Assembly (NCBI RefSeq): GCF_018449675.1
Contig: NZ_JAAVUZ010000001.1
Coordinates: 124,001 to 188,000, forward strand
DNA from: Glaciihabitans sp. dw_435
GTDB lineage: Bacteria > Actinomycetota > Actinomycetes > Actinomycetales > Microbacteriaceae
DNA length: 64,000 nt
Direction: 5' to 3'
Part shown: positions 43,068 through 51,119 of the stretch, in pieces
Position numbering within the stretch: the stretch's first letter is position 1
Layout: every line of letters begins with the position of its first letter
The notes under the pieces: generated by a model
Database searches by the model: none
The model's input: the letters and a program-made list of their open reading frames with translations, nothing else
Told to the model about the DNA's origin: nothing
Made by a program: the position numbers and the translations under genes

Positions 43068-43928
43068 ATGGAACCCATCCGCAGAGTTTCTGTTGTCAGC
43101 ACGGGCTCCGTGCAAATCAGGCCTCAGCACGTTCGCGATGATGGATCGCCACTGTTGTGGTGGCTGATGACGTCCCGCCGGTGGACTGCGCCGCGCCCGA
43201 TCAACGTCTACGTCATCGAGCACAGTACGGGGCTCGTGCTGTTCGATACGGGACAGGACCGCGCGTCGGTAACCAGCGACGATTACTTTCCGCGTGGGCC
43301 CGTCGGATGGCTGTACCGGCGCCTGGCCCGTTTCGATATCGGCGCGGATGACACGCTCACGGCGTCGCTCGCTGCCATCGGGTACGACATCGCTGACGTG
43401 CACACCGCGATCGTGTCGCACCTCCACCAGGATCACATCGGAGGCCTGCCGGAACTCGGGCACGCTCGGATAATCGTGAGTGCTGCCGAACGGGCAAGCG
43501 TGGGGGCTCCGGGTGCCCTGCTGAATGGCGTCATGCGCGCTCACATCGACCTACCGGGGCTGCGCTGGGAGGAGGTGACGCCCGTTGAAGTGGATGACCC
43601 GGCGCTCGCGCCATTCACGTACGCACACGACATCTTCGGCGACGGCAGCCTGCTGCTGCTCCCCACTCCTGGCCACACGCCGGGTTCGCTCTCGCTGTTG
43701 ATCCGGCAGCAGGGAATGCCTGAGCTGCTGTGTGTGGGCGATCTGACCTACGACGTCGAGCTTCTGGCGGACGAACATGTGCCCGGCCTCGGAAATCGAT
43801 CGCGGGTGATCGACTCCACCCGGTTGGTGAACGAGTACGCACGCAGGCATCCGAACCTCGTGGTGTTGCCCGCCCACGACCCCGCGTCGGCGGCCGCGCT
43901 GAACACCGCACGTTCGCAAGTCCGATGA
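43068..43928 (+). CDS. Metallo-beta-lactamase-fold hydrolase, N-acyl-homoserine-lactonase-like
   Basis: 286 residues. Metal site HLHQDH at 118-123 (HxHxDH), later His in PTPGHTPGS and Asp in CVGDLTYD, matching dinuclear-zinc lactonases of the AiiA/AttM type. NVYVIEHSTGLVLFDTGQD is also typical. It may open lactone rings, including quorum signals, or another ester. No luxI/luxR is visible in the window. Strong operator upstream; the MarR gene overlaps its stop. Confidence 0.85.
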   Translation: MEPIRRVSVVSTGSVQIRPQHVRDDGSPLLWWLMTSRRWTAPRPINVYVIEHSTGLVLFDTGQDRASVTSDDYFPRGPVGWLYRRLARFDIGADDTLTASLAAIGYDIADVHTAIVSHLHQDHIGGLPELGHARIIVSAAERASVGAPGALLNGVMRAHIDLPGLRWEEVTPVEVDDPALAPFTYAHDIFGDGSLLLLPTPGHTPGSLSLLIRQQGMPELLCVGDLTYDVELLADEHVPGLGNRSRVIDSTRLVNEYARRHPNLVVLPAHDPASAAALNTARSQVR

Positions 43929-44401
43929 ACCACCTCGAGCAACTTCGCTACTTGATCCTTGCGGCGCAGCGGGAAGGCAACCGTGTGCTGCAGCAGGAGC
44001 TTGCTCCTCTGGGGCTGACCCCCGCCCAGTCGGAAGCGCTGCGAATTTTGGGCGAGAACGAATCTTTGACGCTGACCGGCCTCGGCGAAATGCTGGTGTG
44101 CGAGAGTGGCACCAATCCCAGCCGGTTGGTTGACCGCCTTGTCATCTCCGGGCTTGTGCGTCGCAATCCAGGGAGTGGCGATCGTCGACAGATCGAACTC
44201 AGCCTCACCGAATCCGGGCGCGAGATGGAGGTGCGCGTGCGCGCAATTGAAGCCCAGCTGTATGAGCTGATGGCGGGCGCGCTCCCGGACCCGAGCGTCA
44301 TGGACATGATCCGGGCCCTGAAGACAATCACCGCAGGATCGCCGTCCGGCATTGCCCTCACGCGACGCATTGGGTCCGCGACAGAGGTTACGAAGCCGTA
44401 G
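43925..44401 (+). CDS. MarR family transcriptional regulator
   Basis: 158 residues; ATG overlaps the lactonase stop by 4 bp (ATGA). LTPAQSEALRILGENESLTLTGLGEMLVCESGTNPSRLVDRLVISGLVRRNPGSGDRRQIELSLTESG is the DNA-binding domain. It probably represses its own operon through the 15-bp palindrome, with the lactonase substrate or product as inducer (inference). Confidence 0.92.
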   Translation: MNHLEQLRYLILAAQREGNRVLQQELAPLGLTPAQSEALRILGENESLTLTGLGEMLVCESGTNPSRLVDRLVISGLVRRNPGSGDRRQIELSLTESGREMEVRVRAIEAQLYELMAGALPDPSVMDMIRALKTITAGSPSGIALTRRIGSATEVTKP

Positions 44402-44477
44402 TGTGGCGGGGCCGTGCCTAGAGTTGATGACGGGGCATCCGGCACTATCGCCGTGATCGTCCCTGAGGAGACGCTCC

Positions 44478-44825
44478 ATGCCCAGCCCCAAGCACGCCGC
44501 TCTGGAGGATGCACGAGACCGTGCCCTCGAAGTTCGCGCCCTGTACGAAGTTCTTGAGAACAGAATCAACGGCAAGGTGTGGACCGACCACGAGATCATG
44601 ATCGGCTTCACGAACGATGTCGGCTACATCGGCCGGCTGTTGCTGGCGAACGAAGGCACGTGGGGCATCGAGGGTGATCCCCGTGCAGAACTCGAGCACA
44701 AGCTCGCCGAATCGATGTGGTGGATCTTCGTGATCGCCGACCGGCTGGGGATCGACATGACCGATGCCTTCAACGACACGATGGACACGATCAAGAACGG
44801 ACTCGCGCACGCGGTGAAGGCGTAG
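44478..44825 (+). CDS. MazG-like small all-alpha protein
   Basis: 115 residues, GAGGAG upstream. The C-terminal ELEHKLAESMWWIFVIADRLGIDMTDAF matches the ExxE/AD helix pair of small MazG-like NTP pyrophosphatases, and the N-terminal helix pair LYEVLENRINGKVWTDHEIMIGFTNDVGYIGRLLL fits the same four-helix fold. It may hydrolyse an unusual NTP. The first metal-binding Glu pair is not obvious, so activity is uncertain. Confidence 0.7.
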   Translation: MPSPKHAALEDARDRALEVRALYEVLENRINGKVWTDHEIMIGFTNDVGYIGRLLLANEGTWGIEGDPRAELEHKLAESMWWIFVIADRLGIDMTDAFNDTMDTIKNGLAHAVKA

Positions 44826-44831
44826 CTCCGG

Positions 44832-47399
44832 CTACATCAGGCCGAGCGCCACCAGGTCGTACCGGAGGGCCGGAGCGATGTGCTCCGAGTAATTCACCGT
44901 CATATGAACGCTGTCGTACTTCGTGGGGAGGGTGCCGGCGAACGCGGGGCAGACGCCACTGAAGCAGCTGTACGGCAGCGAGTTGATGAAGGTATCGCCA
45001 GGTCCCTTGGCGGCGATGGTGTCCCGAGCGAACTCGTTCCATGCAGCGTCGACCGCGGTGTTGCAGTTCTGGGGACTGGAAACTTTGTTGTAGCACTGGC
45101 CGAGCTCGGCTCCGAGCGGTGGCGGGGAGAGGTACAGGATCTTGCCCGCCGAGTTGTACTTGGCCGCCTCGGTCACGGTCGACTGCACCATTGCGGCGGC
45201 GGAGATCGGCGTGCCGTCCGGCGTCTGGCCCAGGGCGTAGGCGTTGGCGATCACCACGAGTTGGGGATGGTCACCCGCAATCTTGTTGGCGATGTCCTGC
45301 TTGCGTTGAGGACATGAGTCCATGACGCCGTTGCCGTCGTTCTGTACGAGAACGTCGGTGAAGCGACATCCATAGAGTCCAATGGTGGTGATCTTCCACT
45401 GGCCGCCGCTCGCCTCCGCGATGGCCTTGAACGCCGGGGCGTACGAAAGTGCTTCGGAATCTCCGACCACATACATGTGGTGCGGTGCGTTCGAGTTGCC
45501 CCAAGTGCAGCGCCCAAAGTCGGGGGTGTTGCCGGTGTTGAAGCAGTCGCGGGCCGGGTTGTTGTTCGAGGTGGTGGACATGACGCTGTCCAGGGACGGC
45601 GACAGATTTCCCGGCCAGGACGTGGCGGACACAGCGGCGCTCAAATCTGCCTGCAGCTGGGCCTCGGGGTTCTGGGCCGGCTGTGTCGCCGCGGCCTCGG
45701 GCGCCAGCGCCGGGCGACTTCCCTGCAGGGCGGTTCCCACGCCGAATACGGCAATGGTGGCGATGGCGATGATGCCGACGGTGGACACGATGAACTGGGT
45801 GCCGAAACGCTCGCGCCAGGCGGTCCACGCGGCCGTACGCTCGCCCGGTTCCCCAAACGCCCGCAGCCACGGCGAGCGGTGGAACGGCTGCTCGACCAGG
45901 TAGTACGACACCACCGAGAGCGCCAGGATCGCTCCAAGAATGATGAGCGTGCTGGACACCGACTGCTCGGGCATCAGCAGCAGCAGGAAGACCAGCACCG
46001 GGAAGTGCCAGAGGTACAGCGAGTACGAGATGTTGCCCAGATAGACGCTGACAGGGTTCACGAGCGGGAACAGGTAGCGCTGCGGCCCACCGATGCCCGC
46101 CGCGATTACCAGCGCGGCCGCCACCACGGGCATGGCGGCACCCGGGCTCGGGAACGCGATCGCGTCGTTGAGGATGAACAGCGATGCCCCGACGCCCAGC
46201 AGGCCGACCCAGCCCATGAGTGCGCGCACCCCGGTCGGAATCGATACGAGGAGAGGGGATGCCGCGGCGAGGAGCACCCCGAGTCCCAACTCCCACACGT
46301 GCGAGAAGGTCGAGAAGTACGCGAACTGCGGGTCCCGTGCGGTCTGCCAGAGGGAGTACCCGAAGGATGCCGCGATGATGACCGCCATGACGACAGCGAC
46401 GATGATCCTGCCGACGCGGGCTTTGCGCGCTTCGTTGGCGGCGATGGCGAAGATCAGAAGCAGCAGCCAGGGCCAGACAAGGTAGAACTGCTCCTCGACG
46501 GACAGTGACCAGTAGTGCTGGAGGGGTGACGCGGGATCGACGGCGTGGAAGTAGTCGGTTCCGAGCGCGGCGAACCGCCAGTTGGCGGCGAACACGAAGG
46601 CGAGGACCGCGTCCCACATTGTGGCAAGCGCTCGCGTCGAGTTGAAGAGGAAGTAGCCGACGACGACGGTGACCAGCAGGACCGCGGCGGCCGATGGCAC
46701 GATGCGCCGGACGCGCCGGGCGTAAAACGCGGAGAGGGAAAACTCACCCGTCTTTTCCTTCTCCCGGAAGATCTGGCCGGTGATGAGGAATCCCGAGATC
46801 ACGAAGAAGACGTCGACGCCGACGAATCCTCCGGAGGGCCACCGGAGAACGTGATTGAGGATGACCGCGACCACGGCGAGAGCGCGAAGGCCCTGGATGT
46901 CGGGCCGGAACGACGACGGCTTGCTCGGTGCGACTGTCACCGTGGGCTCGGGCTCCACAACAGGTTCAATCACCGCTGCGGCGACAACTCGCGGCGCCGT
47001 CGAGATGGGTGGGGGAGTGCGGCTGGTCGCGGTGCCGGGCGAGGAGATGCGCGGCGGTGGGGCGGCCACGACGGGCTGCTGGCCGACGGGCGCGGGCCAG
47101 GACTGCTCGGGACGGTGTTCGGCGGGTGTCGGGGCGGGTGCTCGCGTCGCGGCGGCCGGGGATGGCGTGACGGCGGGCGGTCCCGTGACCGGCGATGCCG
47201 GAGATGTTGCGGCGGGTGGTCCCGCCACCGGCGGTGCCGCAGGCGGTGCTACGGGTGGCCCCGCGGGTGGAGTCGCACCGGTCGCCGCGCGCGGGACCCG
47301 CACGGTCGCGGGCGGCGGGGTGCGGTTCGTGGCCGTCGGCGGACGGGGCGTGGTTCGTTTGGCGGGTGGGGTGTCCCCATTTTTCCCGCTCGAAGCCAC
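44832..47399 (-). CDS. Large membrane O-acyltransferase (AT3) with C-terminal SGNH domain
   Basis: 855 residues, GTG start. Residues 1-160 are a low-complexity Pro/Ala/Thr tail on the cytoplasmic side. The acyltransferase-3 domain starts at RPDIQGLRALAVVAVILNH (about 165-183, with the conserved Arg and His) and contains FFVISGFLITGQIF, VRRIVPSA and HYWSLSVEEQFYLVWP. The last 200 residues form an SGNH-like domain with VVGDSEALSY near 647. OafA-type enzymes O-acetylate surface sugars: the membrane part moves the acyl group and SGNH transfers it. The N-terminal tail is unusually long. Confidence 0.92.
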   Translation of the reverse strand: MASSGKNGDTPPAKRTTPRPPTATNRTPPPATVRVPRAATGATPPAGPPVAPPAAPPVAGPPAATSPASPVTGPPAVTPSPAAATRAPAPTPAEHRPEQSWPAPVGQQPVVAAPPPRISSPGTATSRTPPPISTAPRVVAAAVIEPVVEPEPTVTVAPSKPSSFRPDIQGLRALAVVAVILNHVLRWPSGGFVGVDVFFVISGFLITGQIFREKEKTGEFSLSAFYARRVRRIVPSAAAVLLVTVVVGYFLFNSTRALATMWDAVLAFVFAANWRFAALGTDYFHAVDPASPLQHYWSLSVEEQFYLVWPWLLLLIFAIAANEARKARVGRIIVAVVMAVIIAASFGYSLWQTARDPQFAYFSTFSHVWELGLGVLLAAASPLLVSIPTGVRALMGWVGLLGVGASLFILNDAIAFPSPGAAMPVVAAALVIAAGIGGPQRYLFPLVNPVSVYLGNISYSLYLWHFPVLVFLLLLMPEQSVSSTLIILGAILALSVVSYYLVEQPFHRSPWLRAFGEPGERTAAWTAWRERFGTQFIVSTVGIIAIATIAVFGVGTALQGSRPALAPEAAATQPAQNPEAQLQADLSAAVSATSWPGNLSPSLDSVMSTTSNNNPARDCFNTGNTPDFGRCTWGNSNAPHHMYVVGDSEALSYAPAFKAIAEASGGQWKITTIGLYGCRFTDVLVQNDGNGVMDSCPQRKQDIANKIAGDHPQLVVIANAYALGQTPDGTPISAAAMVQSTVTEAAKYNSAGKILYLSPPPLGAELGQCYNKVSSPQNCNTAVDAAWNEFARDTIAAKGPGDTFINSLPYSCFSGVCPAFAGTLPTKYDSVHMTVNYSEHIAPALRYDLVALGLM

Positions 47400-47492
47400 G
47401 TATCCCCCAGAATTAACTCGAAGTTGAGCATACCCCGGCGCCGAAAAACGGATACGCGCCGTCGCTTATCCCCGAGTGGGGTGTTCACTCCA

Positions 47493-47879
47493 TTATGCCG
47501 GGCCGGCCAGTCCGATCAGATTGCCCTCGGGGTCGGTGAAGTGGGCAACCACGAGATCCCGTTCCGGGGCGCGCGACGGACCCATCACCCGCGTGCCGCC
47601 CAGGGACTCGGCCCGGCGCAGCGCCGCTTCCACGTTGGGAACACCGACGTAGAAGACGATGTGATGGGCGAACCCCGTTCCGCCTCCCACCCCTCCGGGA
47701 ATCGTCTGCCCTTCGTCCGACCCGAGCGGATTGACGAAGCCGTAGTTGCCAGCCTCCGAGACTTCCGGCGCCACGGGACCGCCGACGTCAAACTGCCAGT
47801 CGAAGAGCTCCGTGTAGTACTGACGTAGCCCCGGGGCATCCGTTCCAATAATTTCGAAGTGAACTACGGGGCTGCCCAT
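47493..47879 (-). CDS. VOC family protein
   Basis: 128 residues. PVVHFEIIGTDAPGLRQYYTELFDWQFD opens a glyoxalase-like fold, and ends with DLVVAHFTDPEGNLIGLAGPA. It follows a DHFR-type reductase gene on the same strand with 12 bp between, so they form one operon. Confidence 0.9.
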   Translation of the reverse strand: MGSPVVHFEIIGTDAPGLRQYYTELFDWQFDVGGPVAPEVSEAGNYGFVNPLGSDEGQTIPGGVGGGTGFAHHIVFYVGVPNVEAALRRAESLGGTRVMGPSRAPERDLVVAHFTDPEGNLIGLAGPA

Positions 47880-47891
47880 GATGATGCCTCT

Positions 47892-48452
47892 CTACGGGAG
47901 TGCACGGTAATGCAGGTGAACGACGCCGCCGACGAACCTGTTTTCGCCGATCAGAGTCAGATTGATGCGGATGTCCGGTGGAAAGAAGGGCGTACCACCG
48001 CCGACGAGCACGGGGGTGACGAAGAGGTGAAACTCGTCCACGAGGCCGGCGCGAATCGCCTGCGCGGCAAGGTGGGGTCCGCCGATGGAGATGTCCCGCT
48101 CTTCCGTCTGCTTCAGCCGCGCGATCGCTGCCGGATCGAACTCACGCTCGATGCGCGTGCGGCCGGTACTGACGGACTGCAGGGTGGATGAGTACACAAT
48201 CTTGTCGGTGGCCCGCCAGATGGTGGCGTAATCGCGCATGACGGCGGGTTCGCCCTCGAGAATGTCGTCGTTCTCCCACACCGACATGACCTCGTACACG
48301 CGGCGGCCGTAGAGGGCTGTGCCCGTGCGGCGCTCGAGGTCGTTGACGAAGCGATGTACCTCTTCGTCGGGGGCGCTCCAGTCGAACATGCCGTCCCGGT
48401 CGGCCGTGTATCCGTCGAGGGACACGATTCCGGAGGACAGCAACTTCGCCAT
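47892..48452 (-). CDS. Dihydrofolate reductase family protein (RibD C-terminal-like)
   Basis: 186 residues from the ATG at 48452. GIVSLDGYTADRDGMFDW is the N-terminal signature; TALYGRRVYEVMSVW and GGPHLAAQAIRAGLVDEFHLFVTPVLVGGGTPFF are characteristic of the RibD_C/DHFR-like NADPH reductases. This standalone subgroup is common in actinobacteria, with unknown substrates. The longer ORF upstream overlaps the TetR 3' end and is rejected. Confidence 0.9.
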   Translation of the reverse strand: MAKLLSSGIVSLDGYTADRDGMFDWSAPDEEVHRFVNDLERRTGTALYGRRVYEVMSVWENDDILEGEPAVMRDYATIWRATDKIVYSSTLQSVSTGRTRIEREFDPAAIARLKQTEERDISIGGPHLAAQAIRAGLVDEFHLFVTPVLVGGGTPFFPPDIRINLTLIGENRFVGGVVHLHYRALP

Positions 48453-48465
48453 AGTCAGTATTGAA

Positions 48466-49041
48466 CTACGCGGGAGGTGCGGCCTCAAGCATCCGGTCGA
48501 GTTGGTCGAGCAGCTGCCCGCTGACCAGGTCGAAGGGTTCGAGGCTCTGCTCTGCCCTGCTGAGTACGACGGCACCCTCCGAAGATGCGATTAAGAGGGC
48601 GGAATAACCGGATGCCTCGGCGGCCGCGAGTCCGCCCCGCTCGAGCAACCCGGCCAGGCTCCGCCGCCACGTGCGAAACACGGTGGCGGTGTGTGACATC
48701 AGGTCGGGGGAGTCGGTGGCAACGGTGACGGCGAGCACGGCGCATCCCGCCCTCAGGTTCGACCGCGTGAGGACGCTGCGCCACAGGTCGAGGAAGAAGA
48801 CGGTGATCTCGCGGGCCCCCTCGCCGTCCTTCGCGGTCAGCGCGGCGATGACCCGGGCACCGGTGGCATCGATCGCCTCTCCGATCAGCTGATCCTTGCC
48901 CTGCGGGAAGTGGTGGTACACCGACCCGCGGGGCGCCCCGGTGTAGTCGAGCACCTCGGAGAACGAGGTGTTCTGCAGCCCGTTCTTCGCGAGCAGGATC
49001 GCCGCGCCGTCGACCATACGGGTGCGAACTTCGCTCACCAT
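48466..49041 (-). CDS. TetR/AcrR family transcriptional regulator
   Basis: 191 residues. The start MVSEVRTRMVDGAAILLAKNG at 49041 has GGGAG 6 nt upstream; the longer ORF start at 49077 lies inside the operator. The HTH is TSFSEVLDYTGAPRGSVYHHFPQGKDQLIGEAI. It lies 13 bp upstream of the DHFR-family gene on the same strand, and divergent from the tautomerase gene, so it likely controls both. Confidence 0.92.
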   Translation of the reverse strand: MVSEVRTRMVDGAAILLAKNGLQNTSFSEVLDYTGAPRGSVYHHFPQGKDQLIGEAIDATGARVIAALTAKDGEGAREITVFFLDLWRSVLTRSNLRAGCAVLAVTVATDSPDLMSHTATVFRTWRRSLAGLLERGGLAAAEASGYSALLIASSEGAVVLSRAEQSLEPFDLVSGQLLDQLDRMLEAAPPA

Positions 49042-49061
49042 GGACATCTCCCACCGATTGA

Positions 49062-49079
49062 CTATGACGACCGTCATAG
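49062..49079. promoter_or_regulatory. TetR operator between regulator and tautomerase genes
   Basis: Perfect palindrome CTATGACG-AC-CGTCATAG located 20 bp upstream of the TetR start and 46 bp upstream of the tautomerase start. Confidence 0.75.
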
Positions 49080-49125
49080 ATTACGTTCTATGCAAGTCAT
49101 CATACTTTCTGAAGGAGCCACTCCC

Positions 49126-49569
49126 ATGCCCATTATCGATGTCTACGCGCCCGCCGACCTTTTTCCCGCAGACGCGGACGCCGAACTAGGTACTCAGCTC
49201 ACGCACGCGGTGCTTCGCGCCGAGGGTGTACTGGCACCCGGGCCGTTCCACCTGGACAACACGGCAGCGTTCATCCACCGCCTTCCCCTCGTCACGACGG
49301 CAGCGCAGCCCTCGGCCCGATCCGTGCGCGTGCAGATCATCACGCCTCCCGGGTCGCTGAATCGCGAGGGACAGCGCCAGATCACGCGGGAGGCCACCGA
49401 CATCGTCGCCGCGATTGCCGGTGACCCCACCCTCACCGCGCGCACCTGGGTGATCCTGACCGAGGCGGCCGAGGGCGGCTGGGGCCTGGCGGGCACCGCC
49501 TTCGGCGTCGAGGAGTTCGGCGCCCTCGCGGCGCGAGCCGCCGAGGCACGGGCGGCCGCCGTCAACTGA
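49126..49569 (+). CDS. Tautomerase family protein
   Basis: 147 residues, start at 49126 with GAAGGAG upstream. MPIIDVYAP places Pro next to the initiator Met, the catalytic base of the 4-oxalocrotonate tautomerase superfamily after Met removal. NREGQRQITREATDIVAAIAG and TWVILTEAAEGGWGLAG are family segments. It may act on enol/keto acids from aromatic degradation, but no such pathway is nearby. Confidence 0.85.
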   Translation: MPIIDVYAPADLFPADADAELGTQLTHAVLRAEGVLAPGPFHLDNTAAFIHRLPLVTTAAQPSARSVRVQIITPPGSLNREGQRQITREATDIVAAIAGDPTLTARTWVILTEAAEGGWGLAGTAFGVEEFGALAARAAEARAAAVN

Positions 49570-49651
49570 GCGCCGGGCACGCCCGCTGACGGCAACCACC
49601 CAGCCCGCCGGCGGTACCCCGCGATATCGTGAGGCAACGAAGGCGGGCACG

Positions 49652-50377
49652 GTGGCAGGCAGCGGCACGGAACCAATCACGGCGGTGGCTCCGCCCCTCG
49701 ACGGCCGCTCGGTGGCGAGCCAGCGATGGTCGCACCTGGTGTTCCTGCACTGGCGGGTGAGCGCCGAGCAGGTTGCGCCCCTGCTCCCGACGGGGCTCAG
49801 GCCGGACACCTTCGACGGGTCGACCTGGGTGGGGCTCATCCCATTTGTGCTCGACCGGGCAACCGTGTTCGGCAGCCCGCCCGTTCCCTACTTCGGCAAC
49901 TTCGTCGAGGTCAACGTTCGTCTCTACGCCGTCGACGAGCAGGGCCGCCGCGGAGTGGTATTCGTTTCGCTCGAGGCATCCCGTCTCGCTGCAGTGCTCG
50001 CAGCGCGCGCCGTCTTCTCGCTCCCGTACATGTGGTCACGCACGACGCTTGCCCGCGCGAAGGGCGAGTTCCGCTACGGCAGCCAGCGCCACGGCGTGCC
50101 CGGTGCGCGCTCGCGCATCATCGCGCGCCCGTCGACCGTCGAGGTTCGGGATGACCCCCTTGCGGACTTCCTCACCGCGCGCTGGGCGCTGTTTGCCTCG
50201 GTGCGCGGCCGCACCATCTACCTACGCAACCACCACGGGCCGTGGCCACTGTTCGAGGCCGAGCTGCTGTCGCTGAACGACACTCTTCTGGCGCGAGCGG
50301 GATTTGCGGGACTGGCCGCCCGGGCGCCCGACTCGGTGCTGTACTCGCCCGGTGTCACCACCTGGTTCGGTCGCTGA
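49652..50377 (+). CDS. YqjF family protein (DUF2071)
   Basis: 241 residues, GTG start. LDGRSVASQRWSHLVFLHWRVSAEQVAPLLPTGLRPDTFDGSTWVGLIPFVL and NVRLYAVDEQGRRGVVFVSLEASRLAAVLAAR are diagnostic of DUF2071, an acetoacetate-decarboxylase-like fold with unknown activity. No operon partner evident. Confidence 0.88.
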   Translation: MAGSGTEPITAVAPPLDGRSVASQRWSHLVFLHWRVSAEQVAPLLPTGLRPDTFDGSTWVGLIPFVLDRATVFGSPPVPYFGNFVEVNVRLYAVDEQGRRGVVFVSLEASRLAAVLAARAVFSLPYMWSRTTLARAKGEFRYGSQRHGVPGARSRIIARPSTVEVRDDPLADFLTARWALFASVRGRTIYLRNHHGPWPLFEAELLSLNDTLLARAGFAGLAARAPDSVLYSPGVTTWFGR

Positions 50378-50410
50378 AAACCGGCCCTTGTGCTGTGGGA
50401 CTTTCGTCTG

Positions 50411-50422
50411 GGACAGTTGTCC
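50411..50422. promoter_or_regulatory. Palindrome GGACA-GT-TGTCC upstream of the TetR operon
   Basis: Perfect 5-bp arms 22 nt before the ATG at 50445. Candidate self-operator of the 50.4-54.9 kb operon. Confidence 0.45.
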
Positions 50423-50444
50423 AACTTCGAGAGAAAGTGCCCGG

Positions 50445-51119
50445 ATGCCACGGATTTCCTCGGCAGAGCGCCGCAGCGCACTCATCGAAGCTGCCGTGCG
50501 GGTCATCAGCAGGGACGGCATCCAGGCCGCCACCACGCGCGCCATCGTCGCCGAAGCGAACATGTCGCTCGCGAGCTTTCACTATGTCTTCCGGTCCCGC
50601 GATGAAATGATGCGCGAGTTGATCGCGTTTGTGGTGGGGGCAGAGGCGGATGCCGCGTTGCGATCGATCGGCACCGGCCGGGACATCCGCACCGCCCTGC
50701 GGGAAGCGCTGCAGACCTATTTCGACCTGCTGACGTCTGCCCCGCGGCACGAACAGGTGATGTTCGAGCTGCTGCACTACTCGCTGCGGACGCCGGAGCT
50801 CGAGGACCTTCCGCGGCAGCAGTACGCGAGTTATCACTCGGCGGTGGCAGCGCTGCTCACCACCGGTGCCGAGCACGGGGGTGTGCGGTGGACCCGCCCC
50901 GTTGACGACATCGCGCGCATGATCGTCACCATCACCGATGGGGTGACGCTCGCCTGGCTCGCCGATCACGATGACGCAGCCGCCAACCGTGTGCTCGACT
51001 TCGCGGCCGATGCGATCGCGGCCTACAGCGAGCCACTCCCCGCCGGAGACTCTGTTGTCCCCAGCCCCTCCGCCCTGACCCGCCCGCGATCCAACGACGC
51101 CAAGGAAATGCATCGATGA
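50445..51119 (+). CDS. TetR family regulator of the MFS-aldolase-lactone oxidase operon
   Basis: 224 residues from the ATG at 50445. The HTH is AATTRAIVAEANMSLASFHYVFRSRDEMMRELI, and the C-terminal domain resembles TetR_C ligand-binding domains. The stop overlaps the start of the MFS gene by 4 bp (ATGA), which is unusual for a repressor and ensures co-expression with its target operon. Confidence 0.9.
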   Translation: MPRISSAERRSALIEAAVRVISRDGIQAATTRAIVAEANMSLASFHYVFRSRDEMMRELIAFVVGAEADAALRSIGTGRDIRTALREALQTYFDLLTSAPRHEQVMFELLHYSLRTPELEDLPRQQYASYHSAVAALLTTGAEHGGVRWTRPVDDIARMIVTITDGVTLAWLADHDDAAANRVLDFAADAIAAYSEPLPAGDSVVPSPSALTRPRSNDAKEMHR

